Shown: one piece after another, positions 11,065-23,538 of the stretch
Position numbering within the stretch: the first letter of the stretch is position 1
Layout: each line of letters starts with the position of its first letter
NCBI GenBank assembly: GCA_037576215.1
Contig: JBANDB010000013.1
Coordinates: forward strand, 1,674,001-1,738,000
Direction of reading: 5' to 3'
DNA: 64,000 nucleotides
Source of the DNA: Armillaria gallica
Lineage: Eukaryota > Basidiomycota > Agaricomycetes > Agaricales > Physalacriaceae
The notes under the pieces: generated by a model
The model's input: only the letters and a program-made list of their open reading frames with translations
What the model was told of the DNA's origin: nothing
Database searches by the model: none
Made by a program: the position numbers and the translations under genes

Positions 11065-12137
11065 GATAATATAAGATGGTTATCTTCTTCATCAGGTATT
11101 ATTCGACACACCTGATGTACCATGTGTTTCCGACGTTCTCCATTGAGTGTTCTGATATCATCGCCCCATCACAGAGGCGCTGTTGTCTTGAACTCCTTCA
11201 CCCTTGTGACTCTCCATGTATGTGCGCCTGCTGTCATTGTATCATCGTTAAGTAATCAGGTAGGGTTCATGTTCTTTGGCCTCAGCGTTCTCTTGTTTGA
11301 TTTTAATACCGTGATTCAGGAAAACTGTACTGACCAATGATCCAACAGCAGCAAAGTCAAAAGAAAAGAAAAAGGTCTAGATGCAGCTTGTGTAGGCCAT
11401 TCATACCTGTCTCCCATATGAATTTCTTTGCGTATCTGATGTCATCTTACAGTCAGGCACTGTTATTGTTTGGCAGAACTCTTTGCTTGCTTTGTCGCCC
11501 AGTGACTACGCTCTGCATGCTGTTCCAGAAGGCTTTGCCATGCCGCTCAGTGGTTAAATTGAATACGAACCATGACTTTTCACTTGTGCAAATTTCCATG
11601 CACTGTTACACAAGTATTGGATATTGTTGACTGTCCTCCTGATGATGGTACCGATTTTTTTCCTAGCAATTTTCCTGTGTACTACAATCCACTTTATCAT
11701 CCCAAAAACCATGCCAACCTATTTCGGTCTTCTGAACATGTTTGTGATTGGTTATGGTATTGTTTTCGGAGGGAGAGTCTATGGTCAGATGTGACCGCTG
11801 AGTTTCAGGACAGGTTGTTCTATGTGGAGGACGTATCTGTCGACGTGTGACTTTGTTTGTCACTGACAGATATCACATTGCCTTGGTTCCATCCTAGACT
11901 CTCATGTGCTAGGCAGAAAGTCGGTGATCGCAGTTGCAATCCTTCATGGGTTTATGCTTCAGAAGATGATCTGTTGGATTCATTCGACAGAATTACCCTA
12001 AGGGCCATGGTCGCTGTCACTGGTAACCCCTGTTCTGTTCGCACATGCAAGGATGTGATTGGATCTATCGTCAAACAGTTCCGTTTGTTGTCCTATGGCA
12101 TTCGAATCATGGAGGATTGTGAGTTGAAAGAAATGTG
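11065..12137 (+). repeat. Right arm of the 1.06-kb inverted repeat
   Basis: This 1073-bp arm overlaps the 5' coding part of Helitron 2. The inner 47-53 bp on either side of the spacer, including ACACCTGATGTACCATG, is part of the same continuous palindrome. The arm ends at AAATGTG, after which the Rep gene continues without a partner. Confidence 0.85.
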
Positions 12138-15100
12138 CAGGGAACGTGGAATTGTGGACATCCCGATGGTGAATCAGAGGTGGTACATGGTATTTGAACT
12201 CTTTCGACATGAATTTGGTGACGTATTGTTCCCTAAGATTATTCGTCCTCAACAGTCTCCACACTCTTACCCCAGGATGTACGGTAATCATTTGCTCCAA
12301 AGTATTGATCCTGAGCATGATTATACGACCTTCCATAGTCATGTTCATGGGATCTCCAACAAAATGCTTACTGAATACCCCACCTGTATGCATGCTTCTA
12401 GACACCTTGGATGGCATACCGATTCCTGCAATCACTGTATAGAGTGCCTGCGTGTGCTCATGGTGGCCTGATGGCGTGCTCTGACTGGATTACCCTCCAC
12501 AGTTGTCGCCAATATTCTCAATTGTTATGAAGCTGTTGTCAAACTGAAAAGTATGTTCTCGGTTCTAGTTGTTATGTAGCAGGAATTTGGCTCTTCTATT
12601 TGCAATATCATGTTGCCCCCAATTCGAGATCATTATCACAGAGTATCCTGCCAGTCTGTTCGCCATGTTGCATGAGATGCCAGCGACGAGGGTTTTGCTG
12701 AACATTTTGAGCAGATTGCCGCTGAATGGCCGCAGGTTGTCCCTTTGGAGTCAAAGTTGGAGTGTGCTTGCCAGTACCTCCAAGGAACGAAGTGGCCAAA
12801 GGTTTTCACTTGCTCAGTTTGTGCCAGAGAACTTAACCATGGTGATGTTCTCCCAGTGAATCACTACAGTGAGGGAGACTTTCCATTGATGACGCTCAAT
12901 TTACATTTCAACCTGCTTGTTGCCTCAGATGGCGAGTGACCAGATGCGGTTGATATCATTGATCATCCACTGCTGTCAATGTATATGCTTGAACCTAAAG
13001 GGTATGTTGACCGTATCCTTCACGTGTGCACTGAATGCAAATCCGAATTGATTAAAGGGTGGCTGCCGATGCTCATGTTACGCAATGGCCTCTATCGCAG
13101 ACAACTTCCAGAGCGCTTTCACAACTTAACCTGGGTGGAGGAGATGGCATGTGCTATCTATCACTGTACCTGCCATGTCACTCATTTGTATAATACTCCC
13201 GACAATGACCAACCTAGGGTATTTAAAGGAAACACATGCACTCATGACTTGAATTATGTGTCTACTGTGTCAGAGCTTCCACAGTCTCCTGCTGATGTCA
13301 AGGGCATGCTAAGTATTGTTTTTGTCAGCCCAAAACAATCAGTAAGGTCTTGCCTTCGGAAATTCAATTACGTATGGAAAGCTAAGGTATGGGATTTCTT
13401 GTGCTGGCTAGCGGAGAACAACCCAATGTACTCAAAGATACATTTGTCAAAAGAGCACCTGGCGTTGTATGAAAATGATGAAATTCCTGGACTGGAAGCC
13501 CGGGTTACAGATTTTGAGGTGACCAATGCAGAGGAAATGTTTCAGGAAGAGACCGCAGGTTTTGCTCCCCATTTTGCCTCGGACAACGAGCTGAAAAATG
13601 TTGACAGCAATATTCTGGATGAACTGCTCTTGGAACAAATGGGAGTTTCTGACATCGAATCCATAAATATACAGGGTAGAACCTTTCAATTGTCCATGTT
13701 GAAGAACTTGATTAGACTGCCAGGAAAGAAACCTGATCTGCTTGCTTTTTGCAGTGAGGACGCTATAGGAGAATATAGTAATCCACGTCTCATGATGGGT
13801 ATGTTTCCCACTTTGTATCCATATGGAAAGGGTGGCTTCGAAGACTCGGTGCAACAGGTGGCTATAGGATTTCGTAACCAAGCCAACCTATACTTAGACT
13901 TAAGTGATCGTGTCTTTTGGCGACATAATTCATTTATTTTTGTGGCGATGAATATGATTCAACACCGTGATGCTCACCTGCATACCCATCTTGCTGTAAA
14001 ATCCAGCAATTTTGCTGTGACAGCTGCGGATATTGAAGGAGTGATGCCGGAGACATTACACTCTGTGTTGAGGCATCTGGAAGAACAGGGACGTGTGTCC
14101 AATCTGAGTGTGGATGAGCAAAAGGTGTTTATGTTGTTGTCAAAGGTGAGAACCATCTCCTCAAAGATAACTGGATCCAAGGCCTCAAAAGTTACTTACA
14201 GAAATGAAATCAAAGCCTATTGCGCCCATTTCAGTATACCCCATATATATTTCACAGCAAATCCTGACCCCGTCAACAGCCTGATATTCCAGGTGATTGC
14301 AGGAGATACCACAGTGGATCTCGATGAACATTTCTCTCATATGGTGGACTACATGCGCTGGTGTCTGTGTCTCGCCATGGATCCAGTTGCGGCATTGAAT
14401 TTCTTCAATTTTTTGTGCAAGGCAATGATGTGTTACTTGTTCGGTTGGGATTTTGTGAAGAAAAGGTCTTCAACAGAGGGTGGTATATTGGGTCATTTAA
14501 AGGCTTTCTATGGCACCAATGAACTGACAGACAGGGGGTCATATCATGTCCACTACCTGATAATTCTTCTTGGCAGCTTGAATCCTTCAGACGTCCATCA
14601 CCGCCTTGATGATACTGAAGAGTTCCAAAACAAATTTTTCACCTTTTATGAAGATATTATTTGCCATGATCTTCTGGAAGATATCTACTTCAACCCAAAA
14701 GGAAAACCAAAGACTGAACGACCCATGTCCGTTCCTGATGAGGCTGACTGTTCTCCTGATGTTATCGCGGATTTCAAGTGTCGATTCCAGGAGGAGGTTA
14801 AATATTGCGGAGAATTGTTGCAGCACCATAGATACAGACTTGTTTGTTACAAGTATGATCATGCGACATGCCATTTCCAGTTTCTGCACGATTATGCGGC
14901 ACGTTTGTTGTATGACAAGGAGACAAAATCTGTTACTTTGGTGTGTCGAGACGCATTTGTAAATTATTTCAATGACTTCATCCTTGTATTTTGTCTGGAA
15001 AGTCATGTAAGGCTGCTATGTTTTATATTACAGATTATATTACGAAAATGAGTGTAAAAACATACAAGATGCTTTTTCTTATGGCAGACGCTGTCATGAA

Positions 15101-18100
15101 GGCAAGTAATAACGTTTCAGAAGGCGATCAGTTGGAGGCGCGCATCATACTACATAAATGCCTTGCTCAGTTTGTGAGCCAACAGCAGGTTCATACACAG
15201 CATGCCGTGAAGGTTATTCATGGCCAGCGTGAGGTGTTTTGCTCGCATCATACTGTTCCTATGATGTCTGGCATTCTTATGGAATTTGTTAACAAACGAT
15301 GGCCTTATGAACATGAGGATCATGGCGAGGATGACGAGCCTGCATACATAGGTGTTTGTTTGGACAAGGACGGCCATCTGATCTGCCAGAATCAGGTCGA
15401 TGATAATATGCAATGGAGTACAGCCTTGAAAAGTGTGTGCTTTTATGACTTCGTCCATCATTTCAGTGTTATCCCAAAGGGCACTAAACCGGATGCTGAA
15501 CTGCTTGAGAACTTCACTGTCACCAATCGAATCACCAAGTTTCCAAGGTATCCATTTTGTCCCACATACCCGTTGTCAAAAACCCATGAGATAATCGAAC
15601 ACACTTCAGTCACTCAATTGCGTTTTATGATGAAGACTGTACCTAGAGTCCTTGCTCACAAAATCCCCCGCATTGGGGACCCGTGTTATGAAACATTCAT
15701 GCTTGCACATTTCAAGGTGTTTGATGCCGAGGAACCCCTGGTTCACCCCATGAGTACCATTCATGCAGAATTCCAGAATCATGCGTTCTCTCTTCACACG
15801 AGGACATGCATGAATAACTGGGAGGCACTGTATAAATGCGAGGATGAAAGGGATGCCAAGCGAATGAAGAAAAGACGATCTCTAATGAAAAATTCACCCT
15901 TACTGACCCATATCCTTTCTGATAACTTGGGGGACCTGGTTGAGCTGCCTGCCAGTCATAAGGCTTCCGAACAAGAGAACAAGGTTCAGTTTGAGATTCT
16001 TCACCTTGCTCAGAGTAACTGGTTTTGTCCCATCCATAGTTCTACACATGTCACCGATCCTGTGTACGATGGTCTGAGGGTTACCAAGATGCTTATGGCA
16101 CGCTGGAAAGCGCAGATAGCCGTGCATGAGAGCATTATCTCCTCAGCATGACTCAATGTGGCTGACAGTGCGTGCCAGGTGAATGCTGACGATGCTGCAT
16201 TGCCTCACAACACAATGACTGATGCACCTGACCCCGGCCTATTGCGTCCTCCGGTCAGTGGTATGTCAGAAGGGATTCATCCTACTGGAGTAAACATTAG
16301 TGATGTCAAAGACGTCGAGACCTTCTTTCGACGTGTTTCATGCCAATTCAAATTGAATGATGAGCAGAATATCACATTCAATATCATGGTGAAAACTTTT
16401 GCTCTACATAAGATGTTCGTCAATGTGGACATGGATACTTTAGAGGAGCCGTTTCCTTTGTGCATGTTTCTAATGGGTCCAGGTGGGACTGGCAAGACTC
16501 ATGTAATAAAAGTGTTGATGGCCATCATGAAAGGGTTTGATTTGGAACACGCATTAAGGTTTCTGGCTCCTACTGGATTGGCAGCAGCACTAAATGATGG
16601 GATGACAATTTATAAGGTGTTTGGATTAGGCATTTGTGACAGAGCCTCAAAGCACTTGATGCAGACAGTTGATGGCAAGGAGTATTTCAGGAGTTCTCTG
16701 TCTGATCTCAGTCACAGACATCTGGAGACTAATTTCAAGGATGTTGAGGTTCTCGTCATTGATGAGGTTTTGTTACTGCAACAAGAGTTGCTGCCAGATA
16801 TCGAGGCTGGATGTTGGTATGGAAAAGATATCAAACAATGGTGGTTCGGTGGCATGATGGTTATTTTCACTGGGGACCTCTACCAGTTTCCACCAGTGCA
16901 AGGATCCACTGTCTATTTCCAAATCAAAGAGCATACTGCGGTTGATAAGAGAAATTTGAGTAAGCGTATAGGACGATTGGCATGGAACTCGATGACTGAT
17001 GTTGTGTATCTGCATTGTCAGAAGCATATGGAGCGTGATCCTGATTACACTGCTGCAGTACGATGGTTATGCTTGAGACAGTGTACTCCAGAAGACGTGT
17101 GCTTGTTTAATGAGCGTGTTGTGAAAACTTTCAATTACCAATGTGGAGTGGATATGGATGGTGTTGAAGCCATAGCGGTTGTACATACAAATTTATTGCG
17201 CCATTCGATAAACTCCTATAAGGTGATGAGCAGTTGCAGCACTGAACACGTTATTACGTGCTGTGCGACAGATACCATTGGCAGGCAACTCATACCTGAG
17301 AGGTACCGAGCTGATTTATTGAACCGTGATGTTTCATGCGTTATCAACAAAGGAGGTCTTCATGGACAATTGGCATACTATATTGGAATGCCCATTATTC
17401 TTTGCTTGCACAACATATCTACTGATTTGAAAGTTACCAATGGTGCACAAGGGTATTTGTGGTTTATACAGACTGAGGTCGATGCCTATGGTTATATGTG
17501 TGCAAAGTATGCCATTGTCGAGTTTCCAGGGTGTGATGTGCATCTTGATGGACTCCCCCCAGGTTGTTTTCCGATTCAGCCAATTACTTGGACGTTTCGC
17601 CACGAGGCACAGGATGATGATGGCAAGACTGTGAACATATCCATTACCAGGGAGCAGATGCCATTCCAAGCTGGTTTTGCTTGTATGGGCCAGGTTGCGC
17701 AGGGTCAAATGATGCCCAGTGTTCTTGCATACATGAACAAGGGGGGATTCACTGCTTATGTCGCAGCGTCGTGGGCAACCTGTCAGGAAGGATTATATGT
17801 CGCTCATCCAGTGCAATTGGAACAGTTAAACCAGGAATTGCCTGTCGACCTTGTCAGGGAAATGTGTAAATTCGATGCAATGGCTTGGAATATGTTAGTT
17901 AGGCATGGGTTTTGCCAAGGCACTCTAGTTCCAGTTGAAGATACTGCAGGTGCTCCTTATCTTATTGTCGACAAGCCAATGCCCAGTGTTAACAAAACTG
18001 TGCCCAGCAATACTGGCAAAGCACATCCACCTGATGGAAACAAATTGGATTTGGGTAGTAAGTGCCATCAGCAACAAAATATAGATGCCAACATTGTGTT

Positions 18101-18941
18101 TAAGTCGTCAAGGCAATACAGCTGTACGTGGAGTCAGCTGGATTGGTCATGTGCATACAATACAGTGGTTACTTCCTTTTTGTATGTTTACTTGTCTTTA
18201 CCAGATGAACAGAAATGGGATCTCGCTCGTGGGACGATGTTGACAGGGAGCCTGGTCAAAGGATTTGATGGCCTCAATCTAGCTGAAATCAGGACTGGCG
18301 CAGGACCGTTGAATAGTTTGCGGGACCACGTTCAGGACTTGTTGTATGCCGCTGTTCCTGCTATGTTCCCGTGCTGTGGTCACATCATGGTTGCCATGAC
18401 AGACATCATCAACTTGCTCACTGATCGAAGTTCAGTCCAAATCTTTCTGACCTTCTGCTGTCTTGGGGCATGTCAGGGTTCGCTGTCGATGGCAGTGACT
18501 ACATTCAATGGAGTTTGTGGACCACATTTGTGGGGGCTAAGCCGATGACTGATTGCTGAAGCGAAGGTGGTGACCACCCAAGAATGGTTGTATACTTGTC
18601 TTGATGGTTATGGAATGCACAGCAGTGCTGCGGTACATGATGCTTGCTGCTGTGCTGAACTCGAACATGCTTTGACTTGTGCTGAGTGACTGATGTGGAC
18701 CATTGTATTTTGATGTAAGCCAACATTCATTGTATTGCAGCTTTTTGAGGAGTATGTGATTTCAACGAGGATCAACCTTGAGGTGTCAGTACCTATCAGA
18801 GGGCAATTAGTGACATATAGGTTAGGATGTATTATTTACTACACCGGGAACCATTTCATTTCTAGAATCCTTCCTTCCGGGGGACAGATATACGAGTACA
18901 CAGTCAGATTTTTGAAGGCATGTTGCGTCCCTGTCAATTAG
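11572..18941 (+). pseudogene. Helitron 2 Rep-helicase with peptidase-like tail
   Basis: A very long frame encodes, in order, an N-terminal region with Cys clusters, a Helitron N-terminal domain (about 12980-13700), Rep with the HUH motif YHVHYLIILL (about 14544) and two-tyrosine motif FYITDYITKM (about 15020), a PIF1-type helicase with intact Walker A GPGGTGKT (about 16477) and VLVIDE (about 16750), and a C-terminal domain. Breaks: TGA at 11848, 12469, 12673, 12937, 16149 and 18546, TAG at 12577, and one frame change near 14990, where about ten residues before SGKSCKAA seem lost. The helicase segment 16158-18548 is open for 796 codons. The tail has WSCAYNTVVTSF (Cys codon 18150) and, beyond the TGA at 18546 and a probable intron ending at 18740, YRLGCIIYYTGNHF (His codon 18852). 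That Cys/His arrangement resembles a ubiquitin-hydrolase-like cysteine peptidase. The element is inactive as it stands but much better kept than Helitron 1. Confidence 0.85.
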
Positions 18942-20077
18942 AAAAGATTGATCTCAGTGCCATGTACATAGGACATGCTCATTTGGTGCTCTACTTCCAA
19001 GGCAATTATTGATGCGTGGGTTATGTTATGTTCTTATTGGTATGGAGTTGACTTGTCCTGTGACTGTCTAAAGGCCATAACGCCCGCACGACTGGGGGGT
19101 GGAGGGTGGTTAAAACAGATGGGAGCCTTGTTATTGTAATTTTGTAGGCTTGATCAGTACAGACAGAAATGACAGAAATTTCAGGCCAAAGTTACGACGA
19201 CGATGGGAGTGAAATTAAGACCTGATGCATGGCATATCCGAGCGGTGAGTAGGGTAAATAGTCACTCAAGGTACATTGTCATCTGGATATCCTTGGGTAA
19301 TTGAGAGATGTGAAGGCAAATTTGGAAGACAGCTGAGGAAGAGCAGTCAATGAGCAGTCAATGCTGTGACAACAGTGTGGATGGAACACGGCATACATGG
19401 CAAGATGAATTATTGGACTATCGCAATCATGCACCGCCACTGAAGAACCCAGGTCAGCATACTATAGGTGATCACAATCTGCAAATGGATAGGTTTTAAT
19501 AAGTCATTGGCTTCAGGGATTTTTTTGACACTTCAAAAATTGGCCTGTGTACCATTTGAAGGATGCACAAAAAATGAGGAATACATTGGATTCAGCGTTA
19601 CAGAATGTGACAGTTTCAATGTCTGGTATGCCGTTCTTCAGCAACAATGCAGTGCAACAGTGCTCCTTCTTCAGATAGCCATAGCCGGCATCGTCAGACT
19701 TACAATTTGACCATGACTTTTGCTGTGACAGAATTGTGCACATCGTGGTTTTTTGACACTTGAACCTTGGCCACCGACCAACACTTGCTCTACTTGATGA
19801 CAAACCCAATGGAATTTAAATTAGCATTGAAAGACATTTAAGAAGATAAGTGCAAATTTAAGACTCAGAATGACATCGACCGATAGAGTATTGTTACATT
19901 GGAGATTGTTTACATGCTATACAATGGTACTTATGAACCTGTGACTGTGATAAGACTACTTATCCTCTTGTGCAGTTTTGTCTTTCATTTCTTCATTGAT
20001 ATTGCAGTGCCTTTTCTTGACGGGCAGCATGTGCTTTTGGATGCGGTGACGTGTAATCCGGCTTTCTTCAAGATGCT
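18942..20077. other. Interval without a supported gene
   Basis: Short open frames occur on both strands (for example 19513-19809 minus) but carry no recognisable motif and overlap each other. A poly-T/CTT-rich stretch and a GC-rich patch near 19080-19120 stand out; the latter may mark the 3' end of Helitron 2. Confidence 0.4.
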
Positions 20078-20955
20078 TTAGTGGTCGTTCAGCGCAATGG
20101 TGGGCCAGTGATAACTGAGACATGCCTTCATTACCCCCCATGATAGCAACACAATAGAATCAAGATGAGCAACAAACATCATTGTTTCACTGTTCATCAA
20201 CCGTATGAGGTGGAAAGAGACTCCCACGGTGACAATTTGCCCCGGACAAAATGTATTTGGCTTCACACCATGGACACGAGTGTACCTGAACACTATCAGT
20301 AAACCTGTCAACAACTGTAATGACACGCACTGTCTGTCCTCATTCAGGGTGAATTTTTCAAATGAAGGTTTGCTGTCCTTGGTGAAGACGAATTTTCCTT
20401 CGTTAATGACTGATTGCAGAGTACGACTTGGGTCATATGATGGAGGAAGCACGATCATGTCTTCCACTGCCGTTCTGTGCACTGGTGTCAGGATCCAATT
20501 GACGATCTGGAATTCGCGTATTGATCCGTGGCGAACAGCGTATGGAATTCTGACGGTTTCTTGTACATGCTGTTCCATATATTCAGCAATCTGGGAGGCA
20601 GCAGTGGTTGCCTTCCTGAACCACTCATCCTCGTCGAAGGATACGAGTCACACAGTCTGTATGAGTTCGTTGATACTGACCCTGAAATGTTGGATTAGAA
20701 CTTGCAGGCGCCGAGGGTAAGATAATACCTTTGACTCTTCAGTACTGGAGGAAGCTTCACCTTGGATAAGATGCCTCTAACCTGAAACACATCTTCTCCA
20801 CCGCTTTTTTCATTGGCAAGGAAGACAAAGTCATCAGATGATTTGGCATCAATGACAAATGTATCCAGGATGGACTCCATCGAATCGTGAAGTCCAAGAT
20901 CACCAGGAAGACCAATAAGCGGTGCAGTAGCTGCTCGAAATGTTTGCTCTGTCAC
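20078..20955 (-). pseudogene. Uncharacterised protein, damaged (minus strand)
   Basis: Two open stretches on the minus strand look like parts of one gene: 20955-20695 (starts MTEQTFRAATAPLIGL) and 20578-20078 (166 codons). Between them a third piece reads VSFDEDEWFRKATTAAS in the frame of the second stretch, preceded by a TGA near 20650. The second part holds FCPGQIVTVGVSFHLI followed by MMFVAHLDSIVLLS, a pattern I associate with a large family of mushroom proteins of unknown function often found near Helitrons; the shape could be an OB-like fold, but this is only an impression. At least one stop and a frame change make it a likely pseudogene. Function unknown. Confidence 0.45.
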
Positions 20956-21438
20956 TGGTTAGCATGATATCCCTTCAGGTGCAATGCAACGGAAAGCTGA
21001 CTGAATGTATCCTGGCACATGCTGTTTGCCAGCATGTCAGATGCTTTGTAACTGGTCAAGGACATTGTAAAAAAAAGGCAGAAACAGGGGGGGGGGGGTA
21101 ATCAACGTAAATGTTTTGGGAAGTTTTAAGAGGGACAGGAAGCCGGTCTTTGAACTTTGTGGATTTTATATGAGCGATCATAGGTTCGGTTTATGTCTAA
21201 ATACAGAATATACACCGATCAAAGAGTCATTATATGGAGCAGACTCCGTATGTTCCAGGGACAGTTTTTTACTGTGCTGTGAGTCGAGCATAACATTTGC
21301 TATTACAGTACATATGGGCATACAGTACAGATAAAGATGGAAGATGGTGATGGGTCACCAGCTATCGGTAGATTAGGGACAAGTGTGAAATAATTTAGGA
21401 ACGAACTCTTTGAATTTATCCATCGTCCTTGTACTTGG
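20956..21438. other. Interval with a G10 run and no gene
   Basis: About 480 bp without a credible coding region. It holds a run of ten G residues (about 21089-21098) after a run of A. A 72-codon open frame at 21116-21334 has no motif and no context. Confidence 0.4.
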
Positions 21439-22673
21439 TCAGCCAGCTGTGTAATGAACAGACAGACGGATGCACCATTTGATCATCCTGGGAGTCAATG
21501 ACCACATCACCTTGCTGCAAATGCAGAGCATATGCTCAAACTGGGGAAATTTGAGCCAGCCATACACCATGAAGAATCCGTCATCTTCCTCGGGTCCAAA
21601 AACTAGGGTCCAGCTATGCCTGCAGAGTTCTTTGAATTGCAAACCTTCCTTGGTCATAGAGCTACTCGGCAGTGTAGACAGACCGATGAGTGGAAGCATC
21701 CAATAATGTCAGTCTCCTGCAAAACGAGGCTGATCGTGGAAGTCCATGTTTGGTGTCGAGGTATTGTGATATACCAGATGATAACCTCGATTGCTGTATT
21801 TGTTTTGTGCACGGATGGCATTGTTGTTGTCCCCAATGTGGACAATGGAAACTTTGTTGACCAGAGTAGCTTTCGGATACAGACAATATGCGTATTTGTA
21901 CGCGACGACGTTCATGACACAACCTAAGGAAATGTCAGTGGAGGAACCATCGGAATGGTGTCGTACTCACTGGAATGAAATCCCAGAATGATATCCAACA
22001 GAGGACCATGGCAACTAATGATTTGCATGACTGCCCCAAGACCATTTCTGAACTCTTCTATGTCTGCAATGGACTTGACCGAATATTCACTGCGCATGAG
22101 AACATGCATAGTGTTATCAAAAAATGTCATGGTGTCTGCATCCCTCGTGTGTTGCCAATGTGTAACAGATGCTCGTAGACTTGTCAGAGGTCGGAGCAAT
22201 CTGTGTCTGGTGTAGCCCGCAAGTTCAAGAACACTAATGAGATTGTGTCGTTGCCACTGATGGACATAAAGATCGAGGTCACTATTTTGATACACGGTTC
22301 TGTTGAAGATGGATAGGGCTTGGGAGCCAGACACAAGTATGTTGTGTGTGCACTGCAGTTCATGAAACAGAGTTAAATCTTCCTCCCTCATGAAGAAAGG
22401 GAGAAGGATCTGGCAAACGGAAAAGTTGTGATGATAGTACTGGGATACACATTGGAAGGACAACACATTGATGGAAGATAGGTGGCAAAGATTGGTGAGC
22501 TTGAGATGGTCCATTATGAGGTGAGCGACCTCCACTGGTCTTTTAAAGTAGTTTAGTTTGGGATGGTTGCCCAATGAGAGACCATGTACATTCCATTCAT
22601 ACTGGCAGTTTCCTGCAGGGTAGTGGCCATTGTTTTGTGTTGATATCGACATGTCCAGTAAAGAGAGCATCAT
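21439..22673 (-). pseudogene. F-box / nucleotidyltransferase-like protein, one stop
   Basis: Exon 1 (22673-21971, from ATG) contains a degenerate F-box-like segment (VEVAHLIMDHLKLTNLCHL) and then ILVSGSQALSIF followed by QNSDLDLYVH, the GS...DLDLY signature of a nucleotidyltransferase-like fold frequent in Agaricomycete F-box proteins. A 47-nt intron (21970-21924, GTGAGT...CCTTAG) joins FHS to CVMNVVAYKYAYCLYPKA in phase. Exon 2 continues to about 21439 but has an in-frame TGA at 21709-21711, just after FAGD. The family is known to me only as a conserved mushroom group; its activity is not established. With one CGA-to-TGA-like change it is probably a young pseudogene or a truncated protein. 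Confidence 0.65.
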
Positions 22674-23538
22674 CGAGACACGGGCTTTAAGAGCACATCA
22701 ATTCTGCAGGCAGTCCTGTTTGGGTGTCATTGCTTAATTCCATTGTGTGATCCTGGGAGAACTGAATTGAATGAGTATGTATTATCCTGTTTTCATATTA
22801 GAGTTTTCCTTTGGGATTCCGACTGATTAAGGCCACCGATCACCTAATCGCTGCTTTCAGATTGCTGATCACTCATCCCAAAGCAGTTTTGGTTGATTGC
22901 TCGTCAGAAAGTGATCCTGTGTTTTTATCACTTTTGACTTTTGGTTAGTGGGTGGTTGGATTGGGGTACGACCGTATCGTGTCGTCCCAATGTGGTTGTG
23001 GCTGAACGTATTTGGCTCAGCATTTCTGGTAGATGTCGCCGTTTTAAGGCATTGCAACAAGTTGTTCATCCTTACCACTTTCCACTATCACTGTTCATTG
23101 GACTACCCTTGAAAACATGGTTAATACTTGGTGAGTATCTTGGGTGTTTCGGTCGCCATGTATTAACTGTGTACCAGTATTCAGAAACACGCTCACTCTC
23201 CTGGTGATGGAAACATGTCCAAAGCAAAGGCAGCAAAAACTGAATGTACCAGGACAGTGCTGGTGATTCCAAATGTTAGCGCCTTTCATCACGTTGTATC
23301 TGGCTGCTTGTTAATGTCTCTCTACCAGCAGAGCCGCAATGCCAGAGCTCTCCATTGTCCTCTGCGACAGACAGCACATGTCCATTGAACAATCCGAGGT
23401 GTGTGGTTTATGTTGTTTAGTTTGGTGCTATGACTCATGACTACTCTACTAGCAGCAAGGATTTGACTGCCACTGCTGAGACTGGAGACCAACCACGAAC
23501 CCAGTCTGTGTAAATTCTGGTTGTCCCATTGTTGCATA
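22674..23538. other. Intergenic interval
   Basis: About 860 bp with short open frames on both strands but no motif I can support. AT content is ordinary. It separates the minus-strand F-box gene from the plus-strand gene that follows, so it could hold their promoters. Confidence 0.35.

Larger units (their letters stand above)
9582..19000 (+). mobile_element. Helitron 2 (large, partly decayed Helitron)
   Basis: The block contains a full-length but damaged Rep-helicase gene (11572-18941) with repeats at its 5' side. Boundaries are approximate. I could not identify a TC start or a CTRR end with hairpin; GC-rich sequence around 19080-19120 (GCCCGCACGACTGG) is the only hint of a structured 3' end. 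Host-type gene fragments follow from 20 kb and could in principle lie inside the same element, since Helitrons capture genes, but nothing in the sequence proves this. Confidence 0.65.

Noticed and set aside
20205..20720. 171-codon plus-strand ORF
   Set aside because: It is antisense to the better supported minus-strand gene (20078-20578) and has unnatural composition.
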